Source of the DNA: Ligilactobacillus equi DSM 15833 = JCM 10991
Lineage (GTDB): Bacteria; Bacillota; Bacilli; Lactobacillales; Lactobacillaceae
Length of the DNA stretch: 59,313 nt
NCBI RefSeq assembly: GCF_000615765.1
Contig: NZ_BAMI01000006.1
Coordinates: 1-59,313, forward strand
Direction: 5' to 3'
The notes below the pieces were generated by a model, which was not told where the DNA came from, searched no databases, and saw only the letters and a list, made by a program, of their open reading frames with translations. Below, piece after piece: positions 9,267-21,033 of the stretch (positions are counted from its first letter, which is position 1; each line of letters starts with the position of its first letter). Both the position numbers and the translations under genes were made by a program.

Positions 9267-9974
9267 TATTGATTCCACTCTTTCTTAATTTGGCGATATG
9301 TTTGGTAAGGATCCGCAGCTTTAGTAATACTACGTCCAACCACAATGGCTGAAGCCTGGTTTAACTTGGCTTGACCTGGAGTCATTACCCGCTTTTGATC
9401 ATCTAAGGCATCATTAGCCAAACGAATCCCCGGCGTGACGCGTAAGAAATCTGGGTCAGTAGCTTCTCGGATTAGCTTAGCTTCGTGAGCGGAACAAACC
9501 ACTCCATCCAAGCCTGCTGTTCGAGTCAATTGGGCATAGTTTAAAACACTTGCTTGCAGGCTCAAAGCACTTTTTTGTTCTTCAGCTACCATTTTAGGTG
9601 ATGAGGAAGTCAACTGTGTTACCGCAATCAGACGTGGCACTTGTAAACCGGCCGCGCCATCTAGAAGCCTTCTTTAGCAGCTTGCATCATCTCATAGCCT
9701 CCGGCCGCATGAACATTGGTCAAATCAACTCCTAGTTTTCCCAGAACCTTCATGGTTTGGCCCACCGTATGTGGAATATCATGACACTTAAGGTCCAAGA
9801 AAACATCATGCCCAATGCTTTGACCTCACGTACCAAATCAGGACCGGCCCCGTAAAAGAGCTCCATACCAATCTTGACAAATAGTTGTTCGTCTTTAGGA
9901 AACTTTTGTAAAAATTCCCGTGCTTCCTGTACACCTGGAAAATCCAAAGCAATAATAGGTTTCGTAATATCCAC
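9266..9974 (-). CDS. pyrF: Orotidine-5'-phosphate decarboxylase PyrF, two frameshifts
   Basis: It decarboxylates OMP to UMP. GTG 9974 overlaps the pyrD stop by one base and has GGGGGGAT upstream. The N-terminus reads IIALDFPG...[10 protein letters not shown]. One base is lost near 9810, just before the catalytic block ([16 protein letters not shown] in the shifted frame). A second is lost near 9670 (AKEGLLDGAAG expected). The rest is open to 9266. Restoring both bases gives 236 residues with the family motif DxKxxDI complete. Confidence 0.88.
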
Positions 9975-10919
9975 TAGTAATCCCCCCGTTGAAATGGTCG
10001 CCGTGCTTTGGCTTTAGCTTGAAGATCCGCAATGCTATCATAACCCAATTCTTTAAGGCGGCAGGTAATTGATCAATTAAGTGAGGACAAATCATGGGAT
10101 CTTTAAAGTGAGCGGAACCGATTTGAACAGCACTGGCCCCAGCTAAAAACATTTCAATGATATTATCCACAGATTCAATACCCCCAACTCCAATGATTGG
10201 TAAGTCAACTACTTGGCTAACTTGGTAAATCATACGAATGGCCACAGGCTTGACGGCAGCGCCGGAGTAACCTCCCATGATATTACCTAAATTAGGCTTG
10301 CCACTTTCAACATCAATGTGCATTCCTAAGATAGTGTTAATCATGGTTAAACCATCGGCACCCCCAGCTGCCACCGCTTTAGCAATCGCCACAATATCCG
10401 TCACATTAGGTGAGAGCTTTACGTAGACGGGAACCTTGGAGACCGCCTTGACTGCAGCAGTTACTTTTTGCGCCACTTCTGGTACCGTCCCAAATTCCAT
10501 GCCCCCCTCATGTACATTTGGACAAGAAATATTGAGTTCTAAAGCATTAACTAGACCACTGTTGCTTAGTTTTTGCGCCACGGTAACGTATCTTCGACAC
10601 TAGATCCACCAACGGAACCAACAATCGGTAAATGAGGATATTTGGCACGTAAAGCCGGTAATTTCTTAGCAATCACCGCTTCAACACCAGGATTTTGCAA
10701 ACCAACAGCATTCATGGCACCATCGCGGACTAAACCGATTTTAGGATTAGGATTACCAAGGCGTTCTTCTAAGGTTGTCGTTTTTACCACGACAGCTCCT
10801 AAACGATCTAAAGAATACATCTTACTAGAAGCATCATCGCCAAAACCAAAGGTCCCACTGGCTGGCATCACAGGATTTTTCAACTCTAAGCCAGGTAATT
10901 TTACATTTAAAGCCGTCAT
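9974..10919 (-). CDS. pyrD: Dihydroorotate dehydrogenase PyrD (class 1B-like), two frameshifts
   Basis: It oxidises dihydroorotate to orotate on FMN. Sequence features are [20 protein letters not shown] at the N-terminus, the catalytic Cys in NISCPN, and the FMN-binding [10 protein letters not shown]. The N-terminus looks like class 1B, which normally works with PyrK. One base is lost near 10590 ([10 protein letters not shown] expected) and one near 10060 ([15 protein letters not shown] expected). With both restored it is 315 residues ending RRPFQRGDY. The start at 10919 has AAAGGA upstream. No pyrK is present in this operon. Confidence 0.88.
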
Positions 10920-10934
10920 CTCATCTGTCCTTTC

Positions 10935-13900
10935 TTATAAAGCATTCGTGGCAAAGGAACGATTTTCTAAAGCTGTCACCATAGCTTCCACAGTATTTAG
11001 AGAAGTTAGAACTGGTACATTGTGCTCTATTGCCGTTTGGCGAATAATATAACCGTCTGAGTTAGCTTCTAAATCGTGACCCATGGTATTAATCACCGCA
11101 TCTACAACATCTTCAGTAATGGTGTCGAGAATTGGCATAGCCTGACCATTTGTTTCATGGACCTTAGCTACTTCTTCAACGTGTAAACCATAATCTTGCA
11201 AGTACTTGGCCGTGCCGGCAGTCGCAAAGAGCCGGTAACCAATTTTGGCAAAACGGCTCGCCAAAGGCAAGAGTTCTTCTTTATCCTGATCTTCAACAGT
11301 TAACAAGAGGCTACCGTATTCAGGCATGGACATATTAGCCCCTGCAAAGGCCTTATAGAGTGCTTTGGCGAAGGTGTGATCAGTCCCCATAACTTCCCCA
11401 GTTGACTTCATTTCTGGTCCTAAAAGACTGTCAACATCGGTCAACTTACTAAAGGAAAAGACCGGTGCTTTGACATGAATGCTATTACTTTGCCGGTAAA
11501 GACCGCTTTGGAATCCTTGTTCCTTGAGACTTTGCCCCATAATCACCCGCGTAGCAACTTGCGCCATTTCAACACTGGTAATCTTACTTAAGAATGGTAC
11601 CGTCCGACTAGCCCGTGGGTTAACTTCCAAGACATAAGCGTCACCTTGGTGGATAATAAATTGAATATTCATAATTCCCCGGCAGTTTAAGGCGACAGCT
11701 AATTTTTGCGTAGTAGAGACAATTTGGTCAATCACATTTTGACTAAAGTGTTGTGGTGGGTAAACCGCCATGGAATCCCCGGAGTGCACCCCAGCGCGCT
11801 CGATATGTTCCATAATTCCTGGTAATAAGACGTCAGTCCCATCACAGATAGCATCAACTTCCCCTTCCATCCCTTCGAGATAGGAATCAACCAAAATTGG
11901 GTGGTCAACAGCGGCAGGTTCATTTAAGTCCAGGTATTCTTCAAGTTCTTCTTGGTTGTAGACAATTTCCATGGCCCGCCCCCCTAAAACGTAAGAAGGA
12001 CGAACCAAAACTGGATAGCCAATATCAGTTGCATGTTGAATAACCTCTTGACGAGTCGTCGCGGTCTTTCCAATTGGTTGTTTTAAATTTAATGATTTGA
12101 TAACTTGATCGAATAACTCCCGGTCTTCAGCACGGTCTAAGTCGGCTACGGTTGTTCCAAGTACTTTGACACCATGGGCTTCTAAGCCTGCAGCTAAATT
12201 AATAGCTGTTTGGCCCCCAAACTGGACAATAACCCCTTCAGGTTGTTCTAAATCAATGACATTTAAAACATCCTCTAGGGTCAAAGGTTCAAAGTAAAGC
12301 TTATCAGAAACTGAGAAGTCAGTCGAAACTGTTTCGGGATTGGAGTTAATGACAATGGCTTCATAGCCTAATTTTTGTAAGGCTTTTACTGAGTGCACCG
12401 TAGCGTAATCAAATTCCACCCCTTGCCCAATCCGAATCGGACCAGAACCTAAAACAATCACGGACTTTTTGTCAGACTTGAGTGATTCATTTTCAGTATC
12501 ATAAGTCGAATAGAAGTATGGTGTAGCTGATTTAAATTCCGCCGCACATGTATCCACCATCTTGTACGTTGGTAAAATTTTGGCTGCTTTACGGACTTGG
12601 CGAACTTCATCTTCACTGACATTCCATAATTTGGCAATTGTGTAATCTGAAAAGCCATAATACTTAGCCAATCGTAGCATAGTTTCATCCTGCGGAGAAC
12701 GGCAAATTTCAACCTCTAATTCTGTCAAATGCTTAACAATATCTAAGTAATAAAGGTTAATTTTGGTCATTTCATGTAACTCTTCTAAACTATAACCACG
12801 GCGGAAAGCCTCAGCTAAGTAGAAGATACGGTCATCTTGCACTTTGAGTAACTTTTCTTCAACCACTTGATCACTCACATTGCGTAAGTCGTGACCTAAG
12901 AGGTCTTTTTCATCAATTTCTAAGGAACGAATCGCCTTGTTCAAGGCTTCTTCAGCGTTGCGCCCTAAAGCCATAACTTCCCCTGTTGCTTTCATTTGCG
13001 TCCCTAAGTGACGGTCAGCCTTGGAGAACTTGTCAAAAGGCCAGCGCGGAATCTTAGCAACCACATAGTCCAAGGCAGGTTCGAACATAGCATAAGTAGT
13101 CCCCGTAACCGGGTTTTTAATTTCATCTAAAGTTAAACCGACGGCAATTTTAGCTGCTAACTTGGCAATTGGGTAACCTGTAGCTTTGGAAGCTAAAGCA
13201 GAAGACCGCGAAACCCGTGGGTTAACTTCGATAACGTAGTAGTTGTAACTTTCAGGATCCAAAGCTAATTGAACGTTACAGCCTCCCTCAATTTTCAAGG
13301 CACGAATTAACTTAAGAGAACAATCCCGCAACATTTGGTATTCACGATCACTTAAAGTTTGTGTGGGCGCAAAAACAATAGAATCCCCAGTGTGAATCCC
13401 CACAGGATCAAAATTTTCCATGGAACAAACTACCATAGCATTATCAGCAGAATCCCGCATTACTTCATATTCAATTTCCTTATAACCTGCAATTGATTTT
13501 TCAATTAAACATTGAGTGGCTGGTGAGAGTTCCAAACCATTCGCAACAATTTCACGTAATTGGGCTTCGTTAGCACATAAACCACCGCCTGTACCACCCA
13601 TAGTAAAGGCTGGACGTACAATTACGGGGTAACCACATTCTTGCGCAAAATCAACTGCCTCTTGTTCAGTATTAACCGTTAAGGATGGTGGTACAGGTTC
13701 ATTTAATGCTTGCATTAATTCCTTAAATTTTTCTCGATCTTCAGCTTGGTCAATGGCCTGTAATTTCGTCCCTAAAAGTTGAATATTCAATTCATCTAAA
13801 ATCCCGGTTTCATGTAATTCAATCGCCAAGTTCAAAGCAATTTGCCCCCCTAAAGTTGGCAAAAGCGCATCGGGAAATTCTTGACGCATAATCCGTGATA

Positions 13901-14120
13901 CAGATTCAACCGTTAAAGGTTCGATATAAACTTTATCAGCAATTTCATTATCAGTCATGATAGTCGCTGGATTAGAGTTGACCAAAACAACTTCGTAGCC
14001 TTCTTCTCTTAAGGACATGCAAGCTTGCGTGCCGGAATAGTCAAATTCCGCAGCTTGCCCGATAATAATTGGCCCTGAACCAAGCACCATAATTTTGCGA
14101 ATATCTGTTCGTTTAGGCAT
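10935..14120 (-). CDS. carB: Carbamoyl-phosphate synthase large subunit
   Basis: Intact 1061-residue protein with two ATP-grasp halves, each opening with VLGSGPIxIGQ-type sequence (about residues 12 and 557), and a C-terminal MGS-like allosteric domain. It makes carbamoyl phosphate from bicarbonate, ATP and the ammonia delivered by CarA. Its start overlaps the end of carA by 8 bases. Its 3.2 kb carry no frameshift although five neighbours are broken, which speaks against selection for losing the pathway. Also called PyrAB in lactobacilli. Confidence 0.97.
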   Translation of the reverse strand: MPKRTDIRKIMVLGSGPIIIGQAAEFDYSGTQACMSLREEGYEVVLVNSNPATIMTDNEIADKVYIEPLTVESVSRIMRQEFPDALLPTLGGQIALNLAIELHETGILDELNIQLLGTKLQAIDQAEDREKFKELMQALNEPVPPSLTVNTEQEAVDFAQECGYPVIVRPAFTMGGTGGGLCANEAQLREIVANGLELSPATQCLIEKSIAGYKEIEYEVMRDSADNAMVVCSMENFDPVGIHTGDSIVFAPTQTLSDREYQMLRDCSLKLIRALKIEGGCNVQLALDPESYNYYVIEVNPRVSRSSALASKATGYPIAKLAAKIAVGLTLDEIKNPVTGTTYAMFEPALDYVVAKIPRWPFDKFSKADRHLGTQMKATGEVMALGRNAEEALNKAIRSLEIDEKDLLGHDLRNVSDQVVEEKLLKVQDDRIFYLAEAFRRGYSLEELHEMTKINLYYLDIVKHLTELEVEICRSPQDETMLRLAKYYGFSDYTIAKLWNVSEDEVRQVRKAAKILPTYKMVDTCAAEFKSATPYFYSTYDTENESLKSDKKSVIVLGSGPIRIGQGVEFDYATVHSVKALQKLGYEAIVINSNPETVSTDFSVSDKLYFEPLTLEDVLNVIDLEQPEGVIVQFGGQTAINLAAGLEAHGVKVLGTTVADLDRAEDRELFDQVIKSLNLKQPIGKTATTRQEVIQHATDIGYPVLVRPSYVLGGRAMEIVYNQEELEEYLDLNEPAAVDHPILVDSYLEGMEGEVDAICDGTDVLLPGIMEHIERAGVHSGDSMAVYPPQHFSQNVIDQIVSTTQKLAVALNCRGIMNIQFIIHQGDAYVLEVNPRASRTVPFLSKITSVEMAQVATRVIMGQSLKEQGFQSGLYRQSNSIHVKAPVFSFSKLTDVDSLLGPEMKSTGEVMGTDHTFAKALYKAFAGANMSMPEYGSLLLTVEDQDKEELLPLASRFAKIGYRLFATAGTAKYLQDYGLHVEEVAKVHETNGQAMPILDTITEDVVDAVINTMGHDLEANSDGYIIRQTAIEHNVPVLTSLNTVEAMVTALENRSFATNAL

Positions 14121-15200
14121 TTGTCTTGTCTTCCTTTCTCATATCAATCATCTGTAAGAAATCATCGAATAAATCAACAGCATCCATGGGTCCTGGCGCT
14201 GCATCTGGGTGGAATTGAACGGAAAAGGCTGGGTAGTGGCGGTGCTTAATCCCTTCGACCACGTTATCATTAATTTCCGTGTGAGTTACAATCAATTTTT
14301 CCGGGTCAATCGAAGCCGGGTCAACTGCGTAACCGTGGTTTTGGGAGGTAAACATAATCCGTCCTGTAGCATTTTCCCGAACTGGATGATTAAAACCGCG
14401 GTGACCAAATTTCATTTTGAAAGTCTTGGCCCCATTTGCCCGTGCTAAAATTTGGTGCCCTAAACAAATCCCAAAGACCGGTAAATGCTCCTGAATTTCA
14501 GCTACCATCGCTACAGCCTCTGTCATCATTTCTGGATCCCCAGGACCATTCGATAAAAGAACCCCATCGGGATGAAGTTTCAAAATATCTTGGGCCGTCG
14601 CAGTATACGGTAAAACAATTGTGTTACAATCGCGAGCTGCTAATTCTCGCAAGATAGAGTGTTTAACTCCAAAATCAATCAAAACAATATTCTTCTTCGT
14701 TCCAGGATTTGGATAAGGCTTCGTAGTTGAAACCTTAGCAACTAATTGATCCGATAGCACCGTAGCATGTAGTTGAGCAAAAGCATGTTCCAAGTCATCA
14801 GTGGCATCAATAATGGCACCTTTCATAGTCCCGCGTGACCGTAATTTTTTGGTTAAAGCCCGCGTATCAATTCCGGAAATTCCGGGAATTCCCATTTCTT
14901 CCATGAAATGAGGTAAGCTATCTTGCATGCGCCAATTGGTTGCCACTCGAGCCACTTCACGACAAACCACCCCTTTACAATTTGGTTGGAGCGATTCGTA
15001 ATCATCGAGATTAACCCCGTAGTTTCCGAGTAAAGGTTAGTAAAGACCAAAATTTGGTCAGCATAGGATTGATCGGTAATGGCTTCTTGGTAACCGCTCA
15101 TCCCCGTTGTGAAAACCACTTCCCCGGTAGTAGCGATTTTAGCCCCGAATCCCTGACCTTTAAAAACCGTGCCATCATCTAAAATTAAGTAACGTTCCAT
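14113..15200 (-). CDS. carA: Carbamoyl-phosphate synthase small subunit, frameshifted
   Basis: Glutamine amidotransferase subunit that supplies ammonia to CarB. ATG 15200 overlaps the pyrC stop by one base; the reading is [15 protein letters not shown]. One C is missing near 15035 (expected [17 protein letters not shown]). After it the frame is open to 14113. The class I glutaminase nucleophile lies in FGICLGHQ, with His-Glu partners in [10 protein letters not shown]. The length with the base restored is 362 residues, normal for the family. Confidence 0.9.
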
Positions 15201-16489
15201 TAGGCTTTGGCCTCCTTTTGATATGCAAGTTGACCTGAGACAAAGGTCATTTCCGTGTTGGCCCAAACTGTCTGGCCGGTAAATGGGGTGTTGATTCCCT
15301 TGGAAAGATAGTCACTTTCTTGCAAAACTTCTGCTTGATCTAAGTTAATGACCGCAATATCTGCTTGGCGTCCAGGTAAGAGAATACCTGCTTGATCAAA
15401 ACCAAAAGTTTGGGCTGGATTGTAACTCATCCAATCTAAGAGTTGTTCCAACTTGAAAACCCCAGTCTTGACATAACGAGTGTATAAGAGGGGGAAAGCG
15501 GTCTCAGAACCAGTAATTCCAAAAGCCGCTTGCCTCATATCACCGGTTTTTTCATCAATAGAGTGCGGTGCATGGTCGGTAGCAATCATATCAATCGTTC
15601 CGTCTAGAAGTCCCGCAATCAAGGCGTCTTGGTCTTCATTAGCTCGCAATGGTGGGTTCATCTTGTAGTAACCATCATTGCCAGGAATATCATCTTCGTT
15701 TAACAACAAGTGATGTGGAGCCACTTCACAGGTCACGTTAATACCATGAGCCTTCGCAATGCGGATTAATTCTACACTTTCTTTGGTTGACAAATGGCAC
15801 ACATGGTAGTGAACACCCGTTTCTTTTGCCAAGAGTAGATCGCGCGCGATTTGGGAGGATTCACTAATCCCTAAAATTCCCGGGAGGCCTAGTTCTTCGG
15901 CACGCTTACCAGCATTCATAACCCCCCCGTAAAGCAAGGAATTATCTTCGACGTGCGCGACAATAGCCATGTCTAAACGCTTTGCTTCCCGCATAGCTTC
16001 ATACATGACTCCTGCCGTTTGTACGCCCTTGCCATCGTTGGAGAAAGCCCAGGCTCCCGCTTTTTTCAAGCCTGCAAAATCTACAAGTTCTTCACTGACC
16101 AAATCTTTGGTGATGGAACCGAATTGCTTGATGTGAACCACCCCATCAGCTTGGTTTCTTTGCACCATGTTAGCAACTTTTTGAGCATCATCAGGAACTG
16201 GATCCAAATTTGGCATAGCACAAACCGTCGTATAACCGCCATGAGCGGCCGCCTTGGAACCTGACGTAATCGTTTCTTTATAAGTGAAACCTGGATCACG
16301 ATAGTGAACGTGGACATCAACAAAACCAGGTGTCACTAACTTATCGGTTACATCAATCACTCGGGCTTCTGGAATTAATTCACTAAGATTTTGTCCTAGC
16401 GCCATTATCTTATCATCTTCAATTAACAAATCTTGGTGACTTAACTTCCCTGATTGGTAAACTAACCCATTCTTTAAAATTGTTTTCAT
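15200..16489 (-). CDS. pyrC: Dihydroorotase PyrC (class I)
   Basis: 429-residue zinc amidohydrolase that closes carbamoyl aspartate to dihydroorotate. The metal-binding [10 protein letters not shown] motif is near residue 58, with later His ligands in [10 protein letters not shown] and the Asp in [10 protein letters not shown]. The length is typical of class I. Its ATG shares one base with the pyrB stop, so the genes are translationally coupled. Confidence 0.96.
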   Translation of the reverse strand: MKTILKNGLVYQSGKLSHQDLLIEDDKIMALGQNLSELIPEARVIDVTDKLVTPGFVDVHVHYRDPGFTYKETITSGSKAAAHGGYTTVCAMPNLDPVPDDAQKVANMVQRNQADGVVHIKQFGSITKDLVSEELVDFAGLKKAGAWAFSNDGKGVQTAGVMYEAMREAKRLDMAIVAHVEDNSLLYGGVMNAGKRAEELGLPGILGISESSQIARDLLLAKETGVHYHVCHLSTKESVELIRIAKAHGINVTCEVAPHHLLLNEDDIPGNDGYYKMNPPLRANEDQDALIAGLLDGTIDMIATDHAPHSIDEKTGDMRQAAFGITGSETAFPLLYTRYVKTGVFKLEQLLDWMSYNPAQTFGFDQAGILLPGRQADIAVINLDQAEVLQESDYLSKGINTPFTGQTVWANTEMTFVSGQLAYQKEAKA

Positions 16490-17439
16490 TACGCAAGTCC
16501 TCCTAATTTACGGCCACGCAAGACGGCTTCTAACATGGCCATTCTCATGAAAACCCCATTTTCCATCTGGGTGACAAAGCGTGATTTCGCTGCTTCGACT
16601 AAATAACCATCCCATTCAACTCCCCGGTTAATTGGACCTGGGTGTAAAATAATGGCTGTTTTTTTCAGCTTATCATAGCGCTTTTGGTTCATACCATATA
16701 AGTAGTTGTACTCATGTTCATCAAAATTTTGAACTTGTTCCAACCCTCCATGACGTTCGTGTTGTACCCGCAACAACATGACCACATCAACTTGATTAAT
16801 CACTTGATCCACTTCCACTTTTTGACCGTACTGTCCAAATTCCTGGGCGTCAAACCAGTAGTTCGGACCAGCGAAATAAAGCTTGGCCCCTAATTTTTTT
16901 AACATCTGCATGTTACTACGAGCTACCCGTGAATTCAGAAGATCACCGACAATCAAGACTTTTAAATCTCTGAAATAGCCGAAATCATGATAGATTGTCA
17001 TCAGGTCTAACATGGATTGGGATGGGTGTTGACCGGAACCATCCCCCGCATTGATAATTCCCATTTCTAAGTGTTGTTCTGGCTTTAAATCAAGTAAGTC
17101 TTGATAGTAATCATTTTGACTATGGCGAATCACGGTTAAATCAACACCGATAGCCCCTAGCGTTAAAGCCGTGTCATACAACGTTTCACCCTTGCTGACC
17201 GAGGAATGAGCCGTATCGAAGGGAATTACCGTAAGTCCCAACTTTCTTTCCGCCATTTCAAAGGAAGTATGGGTCCGTGTCGAATTTTCAAAAAAGAGAT
17301 TAGCACAATAAACCGGCTGGCTCAGCTTCGGTACGGGGGCCCCGGCCTTAAAAGCTTGAGCACGTTTGATTAACGTTAACACATCCGTAGAACTTAGTTG
17401 TTCCATGTTGACAAAATGTTGGAGACTTACTTGTGACAT
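16489..17439 (-). CDS. pyrB: Aspartate carbamoyltransferase catalytic subunit
   Basis: 316-residue enzyme joining carbamoyl phosphate and aspartate. The carbamoyl-phosphate site [11 protein letters not shown] is near residues 52-62 and HPGPINRG near 265-272. No PyrI regulatory subunit is present, as in other Firmicutes. pyrP ends 13 bases upstream, so no separate attenuator fits between them. Confidence 0.96.
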   Translation of the reverse strand: MSQVSLQHFVNMEQLSSTDVLTLIKRAQAFKAGAPVPKLSQPVYCANLFFENSTRTHTSFEMAERKLGLTVIPFDTAHSSVSKGETLYDTALTLGAIGVDLTVIRHSQNDYYQDLLDLKPEQHLEMGIINAGDGSGQHPSQSMLDLMTIYHDFGYFRDLKVLIVGDLLNSRVARSNMQMLKKLGAKLYFAGPNYWFDAQEFGQYGQKVEVDQVINQVDVVMLLRVQHERHGGLEQVQNFDEHEYNYLYGMNQKRYDKLKKTAIILHPGPINRGVEWDGYLVEAAKSRFVTQMENGVFMRMAMLEAVLRGRKLGGLA

Positions 17440-17452
17440 TGTGAATTCCTTT

Positions 17453-18735
17453 CTAACGTTCGCTTAACGCTTTTTCTGGGAGAACTAAGTTTAAAATAAT
17501 TCCAAAAAGTGTGGCTAAAGCAATGCTAGTCAACTGAAAATTACCTAATTGTAGGTAAGTTCCCCCGATACCAACTACCAAGATAACTGAGGCGATAACT
17601 AAATTACGCTTCAGTTCAAAATCAATCTTATTATCAATTAAAATTCGTAAACCGTTGGCAGCAATCATCCCAAATAAGAGGAAGGAAATCCCTCCGATAA
17701 CCGGTGATGGTACCGATTGAATCACCGCCGCAACTTTTCCAACAAAGGAGAAAATAATAGCAAAGATGGCAGCCCCACCTAAAACCCAAACAGAGTGCAC
17801 CTTCGTCATAGCTAAAACCCCAATGTTTTCACCGTAAGAAGTTGTGGGAGGACCACCGACAAAACCAGCAATTACACTCGAAAGCCCATCACCAAGTAAG
17901 GTCCGGTGTAAACCAGGTTCCTTAAAAAAGTTTCGCTTGGTTAATTTGTTTAAAACCATAACATGCCCCATATGTTCAGTCATCGTGACCAAGGCAATTG
18001 GTGCCATCCCAACAATAGCCGCTGGATACCATTTAAAATCATAATTAACACCCATCACGTTAAAAGCTGGTAAAGAGAACCACTTAGCTGCTTGAACTCC
18101 AGATAAATCAACAATACCAACGACTAAAGCCATCAAGTAACCAGAAACAATTCCTAATAAAACCGGAATCATACTTGGAAAACCTTTGAGGAACATATTG
18201 AAGATAATTGTGATTGCCAGGGTAAAAATTGCAACCCCAAAATATTTCAAATCATAAACGTTACCGTTCATCATGGCATCATTGGCAGCCGTAGAGGCTA
18301 AGGATAAACCAATTACAATGATAATAGGTCCGACCACTACAGGCGGTAAAACCTTATCAACCCAGTTTGAACCAAAACGACTGACAATTAAGGAAACTAG
18401 CAAGTAAACTGCCCCCGCAGCAATTGCCCTTGGCCAACAGCCGGATAACCATAATTTTTCATTAAAGCTTGCATGGTAGCAATAAAGGCAAAACTAGAAC
18501 CTAAGTAAGCCGGAATTTGCGCCTTAGTACATAAGATATAAACTAAGGTCCCCACCCCTGAAGCAAATAAAGCGATACTTGGGTTAATCCCCACTAAGAG
18601 TGGCACTAACACGGTCGCCCCAAACATGGTGAAGAGGTGTTGCACTGATAAAACTAACCAGTGACAAAAACTTGGTTGATCTTTAATATCTAAAACCGCA
18701 TCTTCATTGCGGAACTCATTATTTTTCTTTGACAT
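17453..18735 (-). CDS. pyrP: Uracil permease PyrP, frameshifted
   Basis: NCS2-family membrane transporter for uracil, about 12 segments. The N-terminal part runs from 18735 ([16 protein letters not shown]), with membrane segments and [11 protein letters not shown]. One base is missing near 18428 ([20 protein letters not shown] expected). The remainder is open to 17453 and includes the substrate-site block [15 protein letters not shown]. Restored length is 427 residues. Its place inside the operon, with its own upstream attenuator, matches uracil salvage under PyrR. Confidence 0.9.
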
Positions 18736-18754
18736 AATTTTTCCTTTCTAAAAC

Positions 18755-18785
18755 AAAAACCTGGAAACGTTTTGCCTCCAGGTTT
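18755..18785 (-). terminator. Attenuator terminator before pyrP
   Basis: A stem of the type AACCTGGA...TCCAGGTT followed by a U-run lies between pyrR and pyrP on the minus strand. It is the terminator half of a PyrR-controlled attenuator. Confidence 0.8.
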
Positions 18786-18804
18786 GCTTGTTTGGGTCGC
18801 CTTA

Positions 18805-18840
18805 AACAACCCTAACCTTTTTGCCCTCTCTGGAGTCAAT
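18805..18840 (-). promoter_or_regulatory. PyrR RNA-binding loop (pyrP attenuator)
   Basis: On the minus strand the pyrR-pyrP spacer contains GACTCCAGAGAGGGCA, close to the conserved PyrR-binding hairpin loop (TCCAGAGAGG). It precedes the terminator hairpin, so UMP-bound PyrR should favour termination. Confidence 0.8.
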
Positions 18841-18862
18841 TAAAATGGTTGTGGTTTAATTT

Positions 18863-19426
<564 letters not shown>

Positions 19427-19428
19427 TC

Positions 19429-19468
19429 AAAAAAGCCACCAAAACTTCTCCGTAAGTCTTGGTGGCTT
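19429..19468 (-). terminator. Attenuator terminator before pyrR
   Basis: The minus-strand leader forms AAGCCACCAAGACTT...AAGTTTTGGTGGCTT followed by a U-run, 30 bases before the pyrR start. Read-through is required for the whole operon. Confidence 0.85.
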
Positions 19469-19499
19469 GATTTAGGTATAGGTATACTTAGCCTACACC

Positions 19500-19535
19500 C
19501 CTAGAACCGCACCTTCCTAGCCTCACGGGACTATT
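19500..19535 (-). promoter_or_regulatory. PyrR RNA-binding loop (pyrR leader)
   Basis: The minus strand reads AGTCCCGTGAGGCTAGGAAG about 20 bases after the likely transcription start. The spacing and the conserved GAGGCT match a PyrR-binding loop. It is the first of two attenuators in this operon. Confidence 0.75.
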
Positions 19536-19563
19536 TTTAAAGGTCTTATATTTGCTTGACACT

Positions 19564-19592
19564 ATATTACCGATTTTATTGAAAATTGTCAA
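19564..19592 (-). promoter_or_regulatory. Promoter of the pyr operon
   Basis: Minus strand TTGACA (19592-19587), a 17-base spacer and TAATAT (19569-19564). This is a near-consensus sigma-A promoter, with the start expected about 19556. Control therefore rests on the downstream attenuators. Confidence 0.85.
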
Positions 19593-19622
19593 GATACTAA
19601 ATAGCTTGTTAAAAGCCTTTAC

Positions 19623-20537
19623 TTATATTTTCTTAAAACTTTTTTCTAATCGATCCAAAGTTTGGGCAAAAACATCCGGAAGTGGAGCCTCAAATTCTAA
19701 CCATTCGCCCGTCCGCGGATGGGTGAAACCTAATTTAGCAGCATGTAAAAACTGGCCTTTACCCGTGATTGTTTTCTTGGGTCCGTAAACCGGATCACCA
19801 ACCAAAGCATGACCGATATATTTCATATGCACCCGAATCTGGTGGGTCCGACCAGTTTCTAAACGACAACTCACTAAGGTATAATCCCCAAAACGTTCGC
19901 GTACCTTGAAGTGTGTCACCGCTTGCCGACCATCTTTAACAACAGCTTGTCTCTTACGATCAATCGGGTGTCGTCCAATCGGCGCATCAATGGTACCTTC
20001 ATTTTCTTTCAGATTACCGTGAACTAAAGCTAAATATTCCCGTAAATTTGTTTTTTCCTTTAACTGTTGTGCTAAGGACTGGTGGGCTAAATCATTTTTA
20101 GCTACCATCAATAAACCCGAGGTATCCTTATCAATACGATGGACAATCCCAGGCCGAAAAGTTCCATTGATTGTCGATAGCGGACTGTGAGCTAACAAAC
20201 CATTAACCAAAGTACCACTTTCATGCCCAGGGGCAGGGTGCACCACCATACCTTGAGGCTTATTAACTACCAAAACGTCCTCATCTTCATAAACAATATC
20301 TAAATCCATCTTTTCGGCCACAATGTCTAAATGCTTCGGTTCTGGAATCATAACCTTAATGACATCGCCTGCTTGTACCTTGTATTTGGCCTTTACCACT
20401 TGGTTGTTAACAGTTAGGTGACCTTCAGCTAGCAATTTTTTTAATTGAGAGCGTGACAAGGTACTAAAAATCTGGGCCGCCACTTTGTCTAAACGTCCAC
20501 TTTCATTTTCAATCGTAACAATTTTTTCTTCTATCAT
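19623..20537 (-). CDS. RluA/RluD-family rRNA pseudouridine synthase
   Basis: 304-residue protein. An N-terminal S4 RNA-binding domain (about 12-75) precedes the catalytic domain, with HRIDKDTSGLL holding the catalytic Asp near residue 139. It probably modifies 23S rRNA. Its ATG overlaps the lspA stop (ATGA), the usual lspA-rluD pairing next to pyrR in lactobacilli. It could be RluD-like in specificity; the exact target uridines cannot be told. Confidence 0.92.
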   Translation of the reverse strand: MIEEKIVTIENESGRLDKVAAQIFSTLSRSQLKKLLAEGHLTVNNQVVKAKYKVQAGDVIKVMIPEPKHLDIVAEKMDLDIVYEDEDVLVVNKPQGMVVHPAPGHESGTLVNGLLAHSPLSTINGTFRPGIVHRIDKDTSGLLMVAKNDLAHQSLAQQLKEKTNLREYLALVHGNLKENEGTIDAPIGRHPIDRKRQAVVKDGRQAVTHFKVRERFGDYTLVSCRLETGRTHQIRVHMKYIGHALVGDPVYGPKKTITGKGQFLHAAKLGFTHPRTGEWLEFEAPLPDVFAQTLDRLEKSFKKI

Positions 20538-20980
20538 TCCTCATCCTCATCTCTTAAAAGTGCAATTATCAGTAAGATAACCCCCGTTGTCAAAACCACG
20601 TCAGCCAGATTAAAAATGGGGAAATTTATGAAATCTAATTGAAACATATCTACAACATAACCGAAGCGTAAGCGGTCAATAAAATTCCCAATGGTCCCGG
20701 CAATCAAAAAGGTAAACGACCAACGGTACCAGACTTTAGCATACTCCTTTTTAAAAAAGTAACTAAAAGCCACTAAAGACACTAGCGAAATAACTACAAA
20801 AAGCCATTGTTGCCCCATCAGCATCGACCAAGCCGCCCCGTAATTACGCAAATGTGCCCAGGAGAAAATTCCCGGTAGCACGCTTTGACTGGTATTCAAG
20901 GCTAGATAATTGACAATATAGGCTTTTAACCCCTGATCAGCAATAATCAGTCCCGTCATAATTAACAAATATAAAAGCAT
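20534..20980 (-). CDS. lspA: Lipoprotein signal peptidase II
   Basis: 148-residue inner-membrane aspartic protease with four hydrophobic segments. It cleaves prolipoproteins after lipid attachment. Motifs include RNYGAAWS, GTIGNFIDRLRFGYVVD (first catalytic Asp) and FNLADV (second catalytic Asp). It is translationally coupled to the downstream pseudouridine synthase gene. Confidence 0.95.
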   Translation of the reverse strand: MLLYLLIMTGLIIADQGLKAYIVNYLALNTSQSVLPGIFSWAHLRNYGAAWSMLMGQQWLFVVISLVSLVAFSYFFKKEYAKVWYRWSFTFLIAGTIGNFIDRLRFGYVVDMFQLDFINFPIFNLADVVLTTGVILLIIALLRDEDEE

Positions 20981-20995
20981 CTCTACTTCCTTTCC

Positions 20996-21022
20996 AAAAA
21001 AAGAGACTGGTAAGCCAGCCCC
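20996..21022 (-). terminator. Terminator after trmFO
   Basis: The minus strand reads GGGGGCTGGCTTACCAGTCTC followed by seven U. The short GC stem with UUUUUUU lies between trmFO and lspA and separates them. Confidence 0.65.
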
Positions 21023-21033
21023 CTTTTACTCTT

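Noticed and set aside
10642-11052. 136-codon plus-strand frame across pyrD and carB
   Set aside because: It is antisense to two well-identified genes and spans their junction.
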